A DNA stretch of 6,989 nt from B1Sed10-231 sp046483385 (GCA_046483385.1 JAWODG010000211.1:1-6989), one strand, 5' to 3'; counted from the first letter of the stretch, positions 1 through 6,391 are shown. The notes: a model not told the origin generated them from the letters alone. Program-made: numbers and translations.

Positions 1-1
1 G

Positions 2-61
2 GCAGCCCATGAAAAGAAAGTAAGTAGAGGAATGTGGATAGCAGATAAGCCAAAATTATAA
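2..61 (+). other. AT-rich edge segment, possible 3' end of an upstream reading frame or short leader
   Basis: This purine-rich stretch is about 38% G+C, far below the rest of the window. The frame starting at base 2 is open for 19 codons and ends at a TAA (59-61) directly followed by the ATG of the next ORF, in the same frame. It could be the C-terminus of a gene starting outside the window, the front part of an ORF broken by one stop codon, or simply a 5' leader. Within it, an ATG at 32 could begin a 9-codon peptide, but the AGAGGA before it abuts the ATG with no spacing. The window edge prevents a decision. Confidence 0.25.
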
Positions 62-343
62 ATGAAAATTGCCGAAGACGACGAACTGCGCGAGAACCTG
101 AGCGCGGCCGCCCACCTGATCCACGGGTCTTCAGAGGATCGCTTCCGCATCACGTACTGCACCGATCCTGACCTGATGAGCCGGGAGGAAGTCGAGGCGG
201 TCGGCTTCCAGTGGGGCCCGGTGGATGAAGCCACGCGCCGGTACCAACCCGAGGACCGGCAGGACGGCCCGCAAGACGGCTTCTACTTCATCCGCCGCCC
301 GGCCCTCGGCCTGTGGGCGTTCCGGGAGAAGTTTCAGGGCTGA
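62..343 (+). CDS. Small protein of unknown function (93 aa)
   Basis: I do not recognise this protein with confidence. It is acidic and polar, with no membrane segment or signal peptide. Visible stretches are a charged N-terminus rich in Asp and Glu, a beta-like segment (FRITYC, residues 28-33), a helix-like segment SREEVEAVGF (40-49) and an aromatic C-terminal part (GFYFIRR, then LGLWAFREKF). The strand-then-SREEVEAVGF pattern faintly recalls the C-terminal end of LarA-like (DUF2088) proteins, so it could be a C-terminal fragment of something longer; this is a weak guess. The GC-rich, codon-like composition from base 62 supports coding. No Shine-Dalgarno lies at normal distance from the ATG: the nearest (AGAGGA, 26-31) is 30 bp upstream, so translation may depend on the TAA-ATG junction. 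Its last 10 bp overlap the end of the convergent pdxB-like gene. Confidence 0.55.
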   Translation: MKIAEDDELRENLSAAAHLIHGSSEDRFRITYCTDPDLMSREEVEAVGFQWGPVDEATRRYQPEDRQDGPQDGFYFIRRPALGLWAFREKFQG

Positions 344-1587
344 CCTGCTTCGAGCACGTAGTGGGCCTGCTCCGCCGCGACTGTAACCCCGAACCCTCGC
401 AGGCGTCGTTCAATCGCCTCCCGGAGCAACTCCGGCAGCTCTGGCGCGAGACCCACACGGTACATGGCCAGTTCATGCCGGTTGTAATCCCGACGGTAGT
501 TTTTCCGCATCGCGTCGAACAGTTTTCCGCGCTCCCGGGAGCCAAGAGTCTCCTTCAACTCCCGGCTCGTCTCCGTTACGTCGTATATCGCCTGCAGAAG
601 GCGTCGCACTGCCCTGTCGGCGGCCTGCTCGGTCGGGCCGCCGTCGTCGAAAGGAACCACGAGGCCGGCAGGAGGATCGAAGTCTCCTGACAGGAGGGCG
701 GCCGTGTCGGTCGGCTCAACGCCCAGCGTCTCGCAGGTCTTCTCGTAGATGACCACCGCGCCCCGCCGCTTCGCCTCCACGGCGTAGCCCGCGATGTGCG
801 GCGTGGCAATGTCCGGGAGGCTTATCAGCGCCTCCGGCGGTTCGGGCTCACCTTCGAACACGTCCAGAACCGCGCCCGCTATGTCGCCCGCTTCCAGCGT
901 GGCGATCAACGCTGCCGAGTCCACGGCCGCCCCGCGCGAGCTGTTGATGAAAAAGGCGTCGGACCGCATCCTTGCGAACTCTTCCTTACCCATCATGTGG
1001 TGGGTTGGGTGGGCGCTTTCCCCTTCGTGGGTCAGCGGGACGTGCATGGTGACGAAGTCCGCCCGCAGCGTGTCCTCGAGTGTATCGCTCGAGAAAGCCG
1101 GCTCGCGCTCGGCCAGCGGTGGGTCGTTGCGCAAGACATCCATGCCGAACCCGGCCGCGCGTCTGGCAACGCGGCTGCCGCAGTTACCGTAACCCACGAT
1201 CCCCAGCGAGCAGCCGCTCAGGTCAAGATCGTGCAAGTCGGCCACCCGGCAGAAGCAGAACCAGACGTAGTCCGCAACCGAGTCGGCGTTGGAACCCGGC
1301 GCGGAGAACACAGTGATCGGCACTTCGCGCTCCGGGTTGACCTTCCGGATGTAGGCATCATCGATGTGGTCCGTCCCGATGGTGGCCGTGCCGATAACGC
1401 GACAGTTCCGAGCTCGATCCACCAGTTCAGGGGTGATGTCGGTAACGCTGCGGATGGCGAGTACGGCGTACTCTTCGAGGCCCGGGTAGTCGGCGTCAAC
1501 ATCCCGCCCCTTGACCAGAGTCACATCACCCAGCGTCCCGAACAGTTCTCGAGCAAGCGGGATGTTCTCATCAACCAGAATCTTCAC
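334..1587 (-). CDS. pdxB: 4-phosphoerythronate dehydrogenase (PdxB-like), 417 aa
   Basis: PdxB oxidises 4-phospho-D-erythronate to 2-oxo-3-hydroxy-4-phosphobutanoate in the DXP-dependent route to pyridoxal 5'-phosphate, in the cytoplasm. The N-terminus MKILVDEN matches the classic PdxB start. The D-2-hydroxyacid dehydrogenase fold shows GTATIGTDHID (66-76), a Rossmann motif GYGNCG (132-137), NSSRG with catalytic Arg218, VFEGEP with Glu247, and TPHIAGY with His264. The 46-residue Arg-to-His spacing equals that of E. coli PdxB. After about residue 305 comes the PdxB-specific dimerisation region, with IYDV (334-337) and LFDAMRKNY (356-364). At 417 aa it is somewhat longer than the E. coli protein (378 aa). 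The GTG start at 1587 is chosen because GAGGAG lies 7 nt upstream and family homology begins exactly there; a longer frame reaching 1722 would run into the upstream gene. It is last in the cluster. An alternative is a related sugar-acid dehydrogenase serving the neighbouring genes. Confidence 0.88.
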   Translation of the reverse strand: MKILVDENIPLARELFGTLGDVTLVKGRDVDADYPGLEEYAVLAIRSVTDITPELVDRARNCRVIGTATIGTDHIDDAYIRKVNPEREVPITVFSAPGSNADSVADYVWFCFCRVADLHDLDLSGCSLGIVGYGNCGSRVARRAAGFGMDVLRNDPPLAEREPAFSSDTLEDTLRADFVTMHVPLTHEGESAHPTHHMMGKEEFARMRSDAFFINSSRGAAVDSAALIATLEAGDIAGAVLDVFEGEPEPPEALISLPDIATPHIAGYAVEAKRRGAVVIYEKTCETLGVEPTDTAALLSGDFDPPAGLVVPFDDGGPTEQAADRAVRRLLQAIYDVTETSRELKETLGSRERGKLFDAMRKNYRRDYNRHELAMYRVGLAPELPELLREAIERRLRGFGVTVAAEQAHYVLEAGQP

Positions 1588-1666
1588 GGCCCTTCTCCTC
1601 TGACAGCGCACTTCCCTGCGTTCTGCACATCGGGTCCCAATCGCAAGCCCAACCGGCCCGCAACGA
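1588..1666 (-). other. 79-bp gap between the oxidoreductase and pdxB-like genes
   Basis: Apart from the ribosome binding site, I see no convincing promoter, terminator hairpin with a T tract, or small ORF. The gap is wider than the other junctions in the tight part of the cluster, so a separate promoter for the pdxB-like gene is possible but is not shown by any clear -35/-10 pair. Confidence 0.4.
1595..1600 (-). promoter_or_regulatory. Ribosome binding site of the pdxB-like gene
   Basis: On the minus strand this reads GAGGAG, 7 nt before the GTG at 1587. It decides the start: the frame stays open back to 1722, but only this GTG has both a ribosome binding site and the conserved MKILVDEN N-terminus. 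Confidence 0.8.
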
Positions 1667-2626
1667 TCATTCGACTGCAACCACCTTACCGGAAAGCCCG
1701 GACTGGATGACCGCCTCCGCAACGGTCATCACCTTCAGCCCCCACGCGACGTCACATATCGGCTCCGCCTTGCCCTCGATGCAGTCCAGCCAGTGGGCGC
1801 CCAGGTCGAAGCGCGGCGCGGTCTCCATCTCGACCTCCTTGCCCCCTTTCTCCGCGAAGTGGAGCACATTGCCCCAGCGGTCCGTGATGAACCCGCCATC
1901 GGTGCCGGTCAGCCCGCGACGGAATTCCGGGTTCGACGCCATCCAGCTCCCCTCATGAGTGCCCACCGCCCCGTTGGCGAAGTTGAGGGTCACCCAGATG
2001 TGATCGTTGGCGCGCGGGTTGTCGCCGTCGCGCGTGTACTTGCGCGCATAGACCGATTCGACCGGCCCGCCGAGCGCCATCATCCATTCCAGCTCGTGCA
2101 CGTTGATCTCGTAGAGCAGGCCGCCGCTCAGCGAGTAGTCGGTGCGCCAGCCGGGCGCCCGGGCGAAGTCGTAGTAGGTGAGCCGCCGCGACCAGATAGA
2201 GACCAGATTTCCGACGGTGCCCTCCTCGAGGTGGTGCTGCATGGTTTGCACGTCACCGTGGAACCGGACCGAGAACCCCACGGCGGACTTCACACCAGCC
2301 TCGGCCACCGCATTGGCGATGTCGCCCGCCTCCTCCGCGTTCAGCCCCATCGGCTTCTCGCAATAGACGTGCTTGCCCGCCCGGGCGCAGGCCACGGCAT
2401 GGTCCCGGTGCAGGAAGTTCGGGGAGGAAATGACCACCGCGTCCACCGCATCAAGCATCTCCTCGAACTCCGCGACGGCCTCCGCCTCCACCTCACCGGC
2501 CAGCGCCGCCGCCCGCTCCTCGTCGGGCTCGGCCACGGCCACCACTTCCTTGCGCGGGCAATCGTGGTAGTAGCGCGCATGTTTGCTCCCGTTGTTGCCC
2601 GCTCCGATCACACCTATGCGAATCAT
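1667..2626 (-). CDS. Gfo/Idh/MocA-family NAD(P)-dependent oxidoreductase, 319 aa
   Basis: Members of this family oxidise or reduce sugars, inositols and sugar derivatives with NAD(P). The N-terminal Rossmann domain (about 1-118) begins IRIGVIGAGNNG, with the dinucleotide motif Gly8-x-Gly10-x-x-Gly13, and AEPDEERA follows the second strand. EKP at 90-92 carries the usual catalytic Lys91. The C-terminal substrate domain has GGLLYEINVHELEWM (168-182), the family's GG...H segment with His177 as the likely catalytic histidine, and a WGLKVMTVAEAVIQS helix near the end. The length is slightly below the common 330-400 aa. The ATG at 2626 is preferred because AAGGAGG lies 9 nt upstream; an in-frame GTG at 2632 is only 3 nt from it. 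The gene sits 39 bp downstream of the deacetylase gene. The substrate cannot be read from sequence; in this context an oxidised or epimerised sugar released by the hydrolases is plausible. Confidence 0.92.
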   Translation of the reverse strand: MIRIGVIGAGNNGSKHARYYHDCPRKEVVAVAEPDEERAAALAGEVEAEAVAEFEEMLDAVDAVVISSPNFLHRDHAVACARAGKHVYCEKPMGLNAEEAGDIANAVAEAGVKSAVGFSVRFHGDVQTMQHHLEEGTVGNLVSIWSRRLTYYDFARAPGWRTDYSLSGGLLYEINVHELEWMMALGGPVESVYARKYTRDGDNPRANDHIWVTLNFANGAVGTHEGSWMASNPEFRRGLTGTDGGFITDRWGNVLHFAEKGGKEVEMETAPRFDLGAHWLDCIEGKAEPICDVAWGLKVMTVAEAVIQSGLSGKVVAVE

Positions 2627-2635
2627 CTGCACCGC

Positions 2636-2642
2636 CCTCCTT
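2636..2642 (-). promoter_or_regulatory. Ribosome binding site of the Gfo/Idh/MocA gene
   Basis: This reads AAGGAGG on the minus strand, close to a perfect anti-16S match. Its 9-nt distance to the ATG at 2626, against 3 nt to the GTG at 2632, fixes the start at 2626. Confidence 0.8.
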
Positions 2643-2655
2643 GACTTCGCCGGTT

Positions 2656-2668
2656 TAACAGGCTGTTA
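2656..2668. repeat. Perfect 6+1+6 palindrome over the deacetylase stop codon
   Basis: The sequence TAACAG-G-CTGTTA is a perfect inverted repeat with a single central base. On the minus strand its first three bases are the TAA stop of the deacetylase gene, and it lies 14 bp before the ribosome binding site of the next gene. The short AT-containing symmetry suits a dimeric DNA-binding protein, but it could be chance. A one-base loop makes it a poor RNA hairpin. Confidence 0.35.
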
Positions 2669-3433
2669 GGCGCCGGCCACGTCCGTGAAGCGCACGGGTT
2701 CCACGCCGTTTTTCTTGCAGTATTCGACGATCTCCTCATCCATGAACATCCTGCGCTGCCAGTCTCGCTCGCGGGCGACCTGCCCGGGCTCCTGCCCCGC
2801 GTGGCCGAACTCGCGCATGTCCTCGCGGTCGTAGCCCGGATGCCCGACGATCATGTAGGTCCCCGGCGGGGCGGCGTCCAGACGATCTATCAGGCCCTGC
2901 ACCGGGTTCTCGTGCCCACCGCCCACGGCCGGAAGATACTCGACGGCGCCGCGCGGCACGAGCCCCTCGCGCTCGGCGAACTCTTCCATCCGGGCCTCCA
3001 TCCCGCGCACCCAGCCGAATCCCATATGGGTGTCCACGTAGTCTATCTGCAGCCCCTTCTCCCGGGCCAGGTCGAGCTGGGCCTGGACCTCGGCCATCAT
3101 TTCGTCGGGCTCGCACACCATCTGGTCCAGCAACTGTGTTGTGGCGTAGAAGTGTCCGTTCTCGTCCACCAGCGTCGGCACCTCCTCCGCCGGCAGCACC
3201 GGGCCCCACTTCACGTCGTCCCACTCGGCGGTCAGTGTGGCGTGCAGGCCGACGCACAGACCGTCCAACCCGGCGTACATCTCGGCGGCCTCCTCGAAAG
3301 CCGGGGCCGGCACCATCAGGGACGTGTTCCTCAGTATGCCCTGCTCGAAGGCGTCCAGAACGGCGACGTTCGCGCTGTGACAGCTACCCGAGTCGTCGCC
3401 GCGCGTGACCAATCGTATGCGCGGTTCAGTCAT
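2666..3433 (-). CDS. YdjC/ChbG-family carbohydrate deacetylase, 255 aa
   Basis: The family contains metal-dependent enzymes that remove N-acetyl groups from sugars, such as ChbG acting on diacetylchitobiose. The metal-site motifs are in the expected order: TRGDDSG (10-16) with Asp13/Asp14, GLHATLT (63-69) with His64, DTHMGFG (134-140) with His136, and VGHPGYD (196-202) with His198. Length fits the family (about 240-300 aa). No signal peptide is seen, so the enzyme is probably cytoplasmic. The ATG at 3433 has AAAGGAG 9 nt upstream, inside the end of the GH78 gene; the two genes overlap by 8 bp, implying a shared transcript and probably coupled translation. The actual substrate is unknown. Beside a rhamnosidase and a GH130 enzyme, an acetylated oligosaccharide or an N-acetylated amino sugar is a reasonable guess. 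It is not close enough by eye to call it chbG itself. Confidence 0.88.
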   Translation of the reverse strand: MTEPRIRLVTRGDDSGSCHSANVAVLDAFEQGILRNTSLMVPAPAFEEAAEMYAGLDGLCVGLHATLTAEWDDVKWGPVLPAEEVPTLVDENGHFYATTQLLDQMVCEPDEMMAEVQAQLDLAREKGLQIDYVDTHMGFGWVRGMEARMEEFAEREGLVPRGAVEYLPAVGGGHENPVQGLIDRLDAAPPGTYMIVGHPGYDREDMREFGHAGQEPGQVARERDWQRRMFMDEEIVEYCKKNGVEPVRFTDVAGA

Positions 3434-6173
3434 TGACGATCGCTCCTTTCACTGTGATGTCCACGCCCGGTGGCGCTTCATAGCTCAACAGCACGTCCCC
3501 GGCCTTGCGCTCCCACTCGACCCATATCCGGCCGCGCGGATGCGGGTAGAACCCGGCGGCCCACTGCAGCGTTCCGGGGTGGGGTTCGATACGGACAACG
3601 TCGGGCTCGCCCGGCTCGGGAAACCCGACACCCAGTACGCGGGAGGACAGATAGTGCGTCGGACAGCTCGACCACGCGTGGCACCGGCTGCCGCCGTGGA
3701 AGGTCTCCCACCACGTCCAGGCGCCCCGCTCGGCCAGCATGCCCCAGCAGGTGCGGAAGAGCTCCTCAACCGCCTCCGCCCGGCCGTGCCGGTAGAGGAC
3801 CTCCACCGGGTAGAAGGAGAAGTAGGGCATACAGCGGCAGTCGCGGTCCTGCTGCGGTGGCGTGCGGACGAAATTGTCCAGCAGAGCGTCTGTCACGTAG
3901 TCAACCGCCCCGCCCACCTGTTCCTCGGCGGCAATGCCGTAGAGAACGGGCAGTGTGTTGGCCGCCACCGAGGGGCCGGTCTCCTCCACGTCCTGGGCCC
4001 GCCGGTCAACGAATACGCCCTGTTCCGCGTCCCAGAACGACTCTCGGATGGCCGCCGCCAGTCTGTCCGCACGGTCCCTGTAACCTGCGGCCGCTTCTGA
4101 GTCACCGAGGACGCCCATCACAGCCGCCCCCTCGGCGAAGGCCTTCTGGTAGAAGCAGTTCAGCGCGCAATTTATGCCGCCCCGGTCCATCCGCTGACGG
4201 TCCAGGTAGGGGCCCATGTCGCTTCCGTCCAGAAGGTCGCTTCCCTCCACCTCCAGAGACGCCAGGCCGGAGAGAAGCTTTCTCAGCCGCGGCTCCATTT
4301 GCCGAAGGAACTCCACGTCCCCCGTCCGGGCGTAATACTGCCACAAGGCCTGCACCAGTATGGCCGTGTAGTCGGGGTGTCGCCCCGGCGGCAGCCCGTG
4401 CGCGCCGGGCGCCACGAAGCCGTTCTCGCCCTGACTGAGGAAGAACAGCTCAATGCAGCGTCGCATGAGCTTCGTGTCGCCGTAGGCGGCCAGGTTGGTG
4501 TAGAACTGCACGAGGAAATCGCCGGAGTAGAGCCCCCGCTCGCGCCGCGGGCAGTCCAGATAGGCGTCCTCCATGCAGGCGTGCTGGGTGGCGCGACCGA
4601 TGCGCCAGATGCGGTTCAGCAGCGGGTCGGAGCACTCGAAGCTCCCGATGTTCCGCACCGGGTAGTTCGCCCGTGTCAGGGCCACCTCGTGCAGCTCGAA
4701 GGCGTCCAGGTCGCCCGTGACGGAGACCTCCAGCCATCGCATGCCGCGCGGGTGAAACGTCCGCCATTCCTGCCGCCCTTCCCGGGCGACGTAGCGCTCG
4801 GCCATGCAGACGTGATGGCGGCGCATGTCGGCCGGCTCGCCATCCTCCAGGCGCTCGGAGTAGGCCAGGTCCACCCTGGTCCCCTCCGCGGCCGTGAACT
4901 CGACCACGGGTCGTCCCAGGACCTCCCCGCCGAAGTCGTATAGCAGAACCAGCGTCTCCTGCCCGACCTTCTCCGCATAGTCCGCGCCGCGCACGGCGAG
5001 GCCCTCCGGCTGCTTCTCCAGCAGCCGGGTCGCCTTCCAGGCCCGTTCGGTGTAGGCGTCCTCCGCCGACAGTCCCCGCGGCCAGCGCTGCCACGGCCCC
5101 AGGTCCCGCGGTAAGGAGTCCGGTGACTCGAGCGGCAGGTTCAACTCGGCGGGTTCTTCCTCCCACGGTCCGGCGAGCATGAACGTGTGGGGCGAACCGA
5201 CCTCCCGCTCGGCGCTGACGCTCACGTCGGCGTCCCGCGGGATGCCCAGGTAGAACAGCCAGACGCCGTAGTCCACGCTTCGGCGGACACAGAGCGTGTT
5301 CCAACCCTCCCGGAGATGCGCCGGGAAATCCTGGCGCATGTGCACGTCGTCGCGTTCCCGCGGGTCCAGCTTCTCACCGTTCAGCCAGTATTCGCCCCAC
5401 CAGGCGCCCAGCGTGACGTCCTGCTCGCGGGGGGAGTGCAGGTAGGTCATCGCCAGGGCCGGCAGCCCGCGCCGTCGGTAGCGTCCGCCCGTTGCCGCCA
5501 GGGCAAAGGAATAGATTCCGTCGCCCTCGCACCACGCCGCCGCCCGCACGTTGGTCAGACCCTCCGGTTCCACGCGCCGCTCGTCGAGCAGCGGGATGGA
5601 CCGGGGACGCAGATCGCCCCAGTGGGAGGCATCCGCAACGGGGACGGCCGCGGCCCAGTCGGAGTCATCGCATGCGGCAGACGCCCAGTCGGGGTCCATT
5701 TCTCTCGCGTCAAGCAACTCGCCCGGGTTGAGGGCGAACGACAGTTTGGCCGTCTCGGGCCGGTGGCCGGGCGACTCGATGCACTTCCACGACTCGTCCG
5801 TCACAAGCGTGGTTTCGGCGCCGTCGGCGGTTTGCACCGTGCCCCACGCCTTCAACCCACCCCGGCTGAACTCCGAATGGAACGAAACGCAGCCATAGCT
5901 GTTCACCATCACGGCCACAACGTTGCGCCCGGAGCGCAGGAACGGCGTGATATCGTGCGTGTCGTACTCCGGGGCCTCCAAAAAGAAGCGCGCCGGGCCG
6001 TGCGCCACGACCTCGCCGTTGACCAGCAGCCGGTAGCGCGTGTCGGCGAAGATGCTCAACTGCCCCGCCTCCGGCTCGCCCTGCAACTCAAACGCGCTCC
6101 GAAAGAGCACGTAACGATTTCGCCCGCGCCCGGCGGGCTCGTTCCAGATGTAGGATGCTTCCTCCATGCTCAT
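3426..6173 (-). CDS. GH78 alpha-L-rhamnosidase-like glycoside hydrolase, 915 aa
   Basis: GH78 enzymes release terminal alpha-L-rhamnose by inversion. The N-terminal part has a beta-sandwich of the type found in rhamnosidases (FADTRYRLLVNGEVVAHGP, 42-60; YDTHDITPFLRSGRNVVAV, 70-88), then further beta domains to about residue 500, including YDFGGEVLGRPVVEF (412-426). The (alpha/alpha)6 catalytic domain starts near 505. The block DCPRRERGLYSGD (540-552) keeps Asp540, Glu545 and Asp552 at the spacing of the acidic residues Asp567, Glu572 and Asp579 of Bacillus RhaB; Glu545 is the likely general acid. TWWETFHGGSRCHAW (820-834) carries the likely base Glu823 and the conserved His832. A small beta domain closes the protein. 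No signal peptide or lipobox is seen, so it is probably cytoplasmic. The ATG at 6173 has GGGAG 9 nt upstream; an ATG at 6167 is an alternative. Identity to characterised enzymes cannot be judged here, and related activities on other sugars exist among GH78-like proteins. Confidence 0.85.
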   Translation of the reverse strand: MSMEEASYIWNEPAGRGRNRYVLFRSAFELQGEPEAGQLSIFADTRYRLLVNGEVVAHGPARFFLEAPEYDTHDITPFLRSGRNVVAVMVNSYGCVSFHSEFSRGGLKAWGTVQTADGAETTLVTDESWKCIESPGHRPETAKLSFALNPGELLDAREMDPDWASAACDDSDWAAAVPVADASHWGDLRPRSIPLLDERRVEPEGLTNVRAAAWCEGDGIYSFALAATGGRYRRRGLPALAMTYLHSPREQDVTLGAWWGEYWLNGEKLDPRERDDVHMRQDFPAHLREGWNTLCVRRSVDYGVWLFYLGIPRDADVSVSAEREVGSPHTFMLAGPWEEEPAELNLPLESPDSLPRDLGPWQRWPRGLSAEDAYTERAWKATRLLEKQPEGLAVRGADYAEKVGQETLVLLYDFGGEVLGRPVVEFTAAEGTRVDLAYSERLEDGEPADMRRHHVCMAERYVAREGRQEWRTFHPRGMRWLEVSVTGDLDAFELHEVALTRANYPVRNIGSFECSDPLLNRIWRIGRATQHACMEDAYLDCPRRERGLYSGDFLVQFYTNLAAYGDTKLMRRCIELFFLSQGENGFVAPGAHGLPPGRHPDYTAILVQALWQYYARTGDVEFLRQMEPRLRKLLSGLASLEVEGSDLLDGSDMGPYLDRQRMDRGGINCALNCFYQKAFAEGAAVMGVLGDSEAAAGYRDRADRLAAAIRESFWDAEQGVFVDRRAQDVEETGPSVAANTLPVLYGIAAEEQVGGAVDYVTDALLDNFVRTPPQQDRDCRCMPYFSFYPVEVLYRHGRAEAVEELFRTCWGMLAERGAWTWWETFHGGSRCHAWSSCPTHYLSSRVLGVGFPEPGEPDVVRIEPHPGTLQWAAGFYPHPRGRIWVEWERKAGDVLLSYEAPPGVDITVKGAIVND
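3443..3449 (-). promoter_or_regulatory. Ribosome binding site of the deacetylase, inside the GH78 gene
   Basis: This reads AAAGGAG on the minus strand, 9 nt before the ATG at 3433. It lies within the last codons of the GH78 gene, so ribosomes finishing that gene pass over the initiation region of the next, as expected for translational coupling. Confidence 0.7.
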
Positions 6174-6182
6174 ACGCGACTT

Positions 6183-6187
6183 CTCCC
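6183..6187 (-). promoter_or_regulatory. Ribosome binding site of the GH78 gene
   Basis: This reads GGGAG on the minus strand, 9 nt before the ATG at 6173. It favours that ATG over the second in-frame ATG at 6167. Confidence 0.6.
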
Positions 6188-6195
6188 GACCTGCA

Positions 6196-6261
6196 GCGCT
6201 CGTCGTATTCGTCGTGATTAGTCCTATGCCGTTCTCCGCGTCCTCTGCGTTCTCTGCGGTT
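6196..6261. repeat. Composite intergenic repeat, copy 1
   Basis: This copy has two parts. On the minus strand, 6261-6227 begins AACCGCAGAGAACGCAGAGG and ends GAGAACGGCA, aligning with 6378-6345 at 28 of 34 positions plus a one-base gap. The second part, 6220-6196, contains TAATCACGACGAATACGACG and aligns with 6332-6310 at 20 of 23 positions plus a 2-base gap. The order and orientation of the parts are the same in both copies. Purine-rich CAGAG-type repeats like this are, from memory, scattered through many environmental bacterial genomes, where they are often mis-annotated as short proteins. Confidence 0.75.
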
Positions 6262-6295
6262 ACATTCCTTCAGCCGTCTGCCGTTCGTAGTGAGC

Positions 6296-6310
6296 CCCGC
6301 CGAAGGCGGG
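6296..6310. repeat. Short GC-rich hairpin (6-bp stem, 3-base loop)
   Basis: CCCGCC-GAA-GGCGGG is a perfect inverted repeat lying between the two repeat copies. Transcribed from the minus strand it reads CCCGCC-UUC-GGCGGG. No T tract follows, so it does not look like a simple intrinsic terminator of the GH130 gene. It could affect stability or processing of the transcript between the GH130 and GH78 genes, or be part of the repeat unit. Confidence 0.5.
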
Positions 6311-6378
6311 CGCGTCGTGGTCGTCGTGGTTATTCCCCCGCCGTTGCCGTTCTCAGTGTCCTCCGTGCCTCTGTGGTT
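6310..6378. repeat. Composite intergenic repeat, copy 2
   Basis: On the minus strand the first part (6378-6345) begins AACCACAGAGGCACGGAGGA and ends GAGAACGGCA; the second part (6332-6310) contains TAACCACGACGACCACGACG. It repeats the two-part structure of 6196-6261, offset by 114-118 bp, and starts 13 bp after the GH130 stop codon. The copies have diverged by about 13-18%, so this is an old or degenerate duplication. The 218-bp gap between the two genes is largely filled by these copies, the hairpin and a spacer (6262-6295) in which I see nothing. Confidence 0.75.
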
Positions 6379-6391
6379 CATGGCCCGGCGG

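Noticed and set aside
56..62. TATAAA at 57-62 as a -10 promoter element
   Set aside because: Transcription would begin inside the 62-343 ORF, and no matching -35 element lies at the right distance.
796..1710. Plus-strand 304-codon ORF opposite the pdxB-like gene
   Set aside because: It is an antisense shadow typical of GC-rich DNA: Arg/Val/Gly-rich, with no recognisable domain, fully opposite a well-supported gene.
1588..1722. N-terminal extension of the pdxB-like frame back to 1722
   Set aside because: It would overlap the oxidoreductase gene, has no family similarity, and ignores the GAGGAG-GTG start at 1587 where PdxB homology begins.
2627..2632. GTG at 2632 as the start of the Gfo/Idh/MocA gene
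   Set aside because: It is only 3 nt from the AAGGAGG; the ATG at 2626 has the normal 9-nt spacing and places the Rossmann motif as usual.
1793..2644. Plus-strand 283-codon ORF opposite the oxidoreductase gene
   Set aside because: An antisense shadow with His/Arg/Val-rich translation and no motif. The minus-strand gene has clear cofactor and catalytic motifs.
2801..3436. Plus-strand 211-codon ORF opposite the deacetylase gene
   Set aside because: An antisense shadow; the minus strand carries all the metal-site motifs.
3470..6221. Several long plus-strand ORFs and a minus-strand 284-codon ORF (4450-5304) within the GH78 gene
   Set aside because: All lie inside the continuous 915-codon GH78 frame and have Pro/Arg/Ala-rich translations without domains, as expected for alternative frames of GC-rich DNA.
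6296..6310. Hairpin as an intrinsic terminator of the GH130 gene
   Set aside because: The stem is only 6 bp and no run of T follows on the minus strand, so it lacks the standard terminator form.
6196..6378. CRISPR array
   Set aside because: There are only two diverged copies, internally purine-rich and two-part, with no regular spacers and no cas genes nearby.
6088..6381. Minus-strand 97-codon ORF beginning MNHRGTEDTE
   Set aside because: Its first two thirds are the translation of the composite repeats and its end lies in the GH78 start region in another frame. The translation is low-complexity, as expected for repeat DNA.
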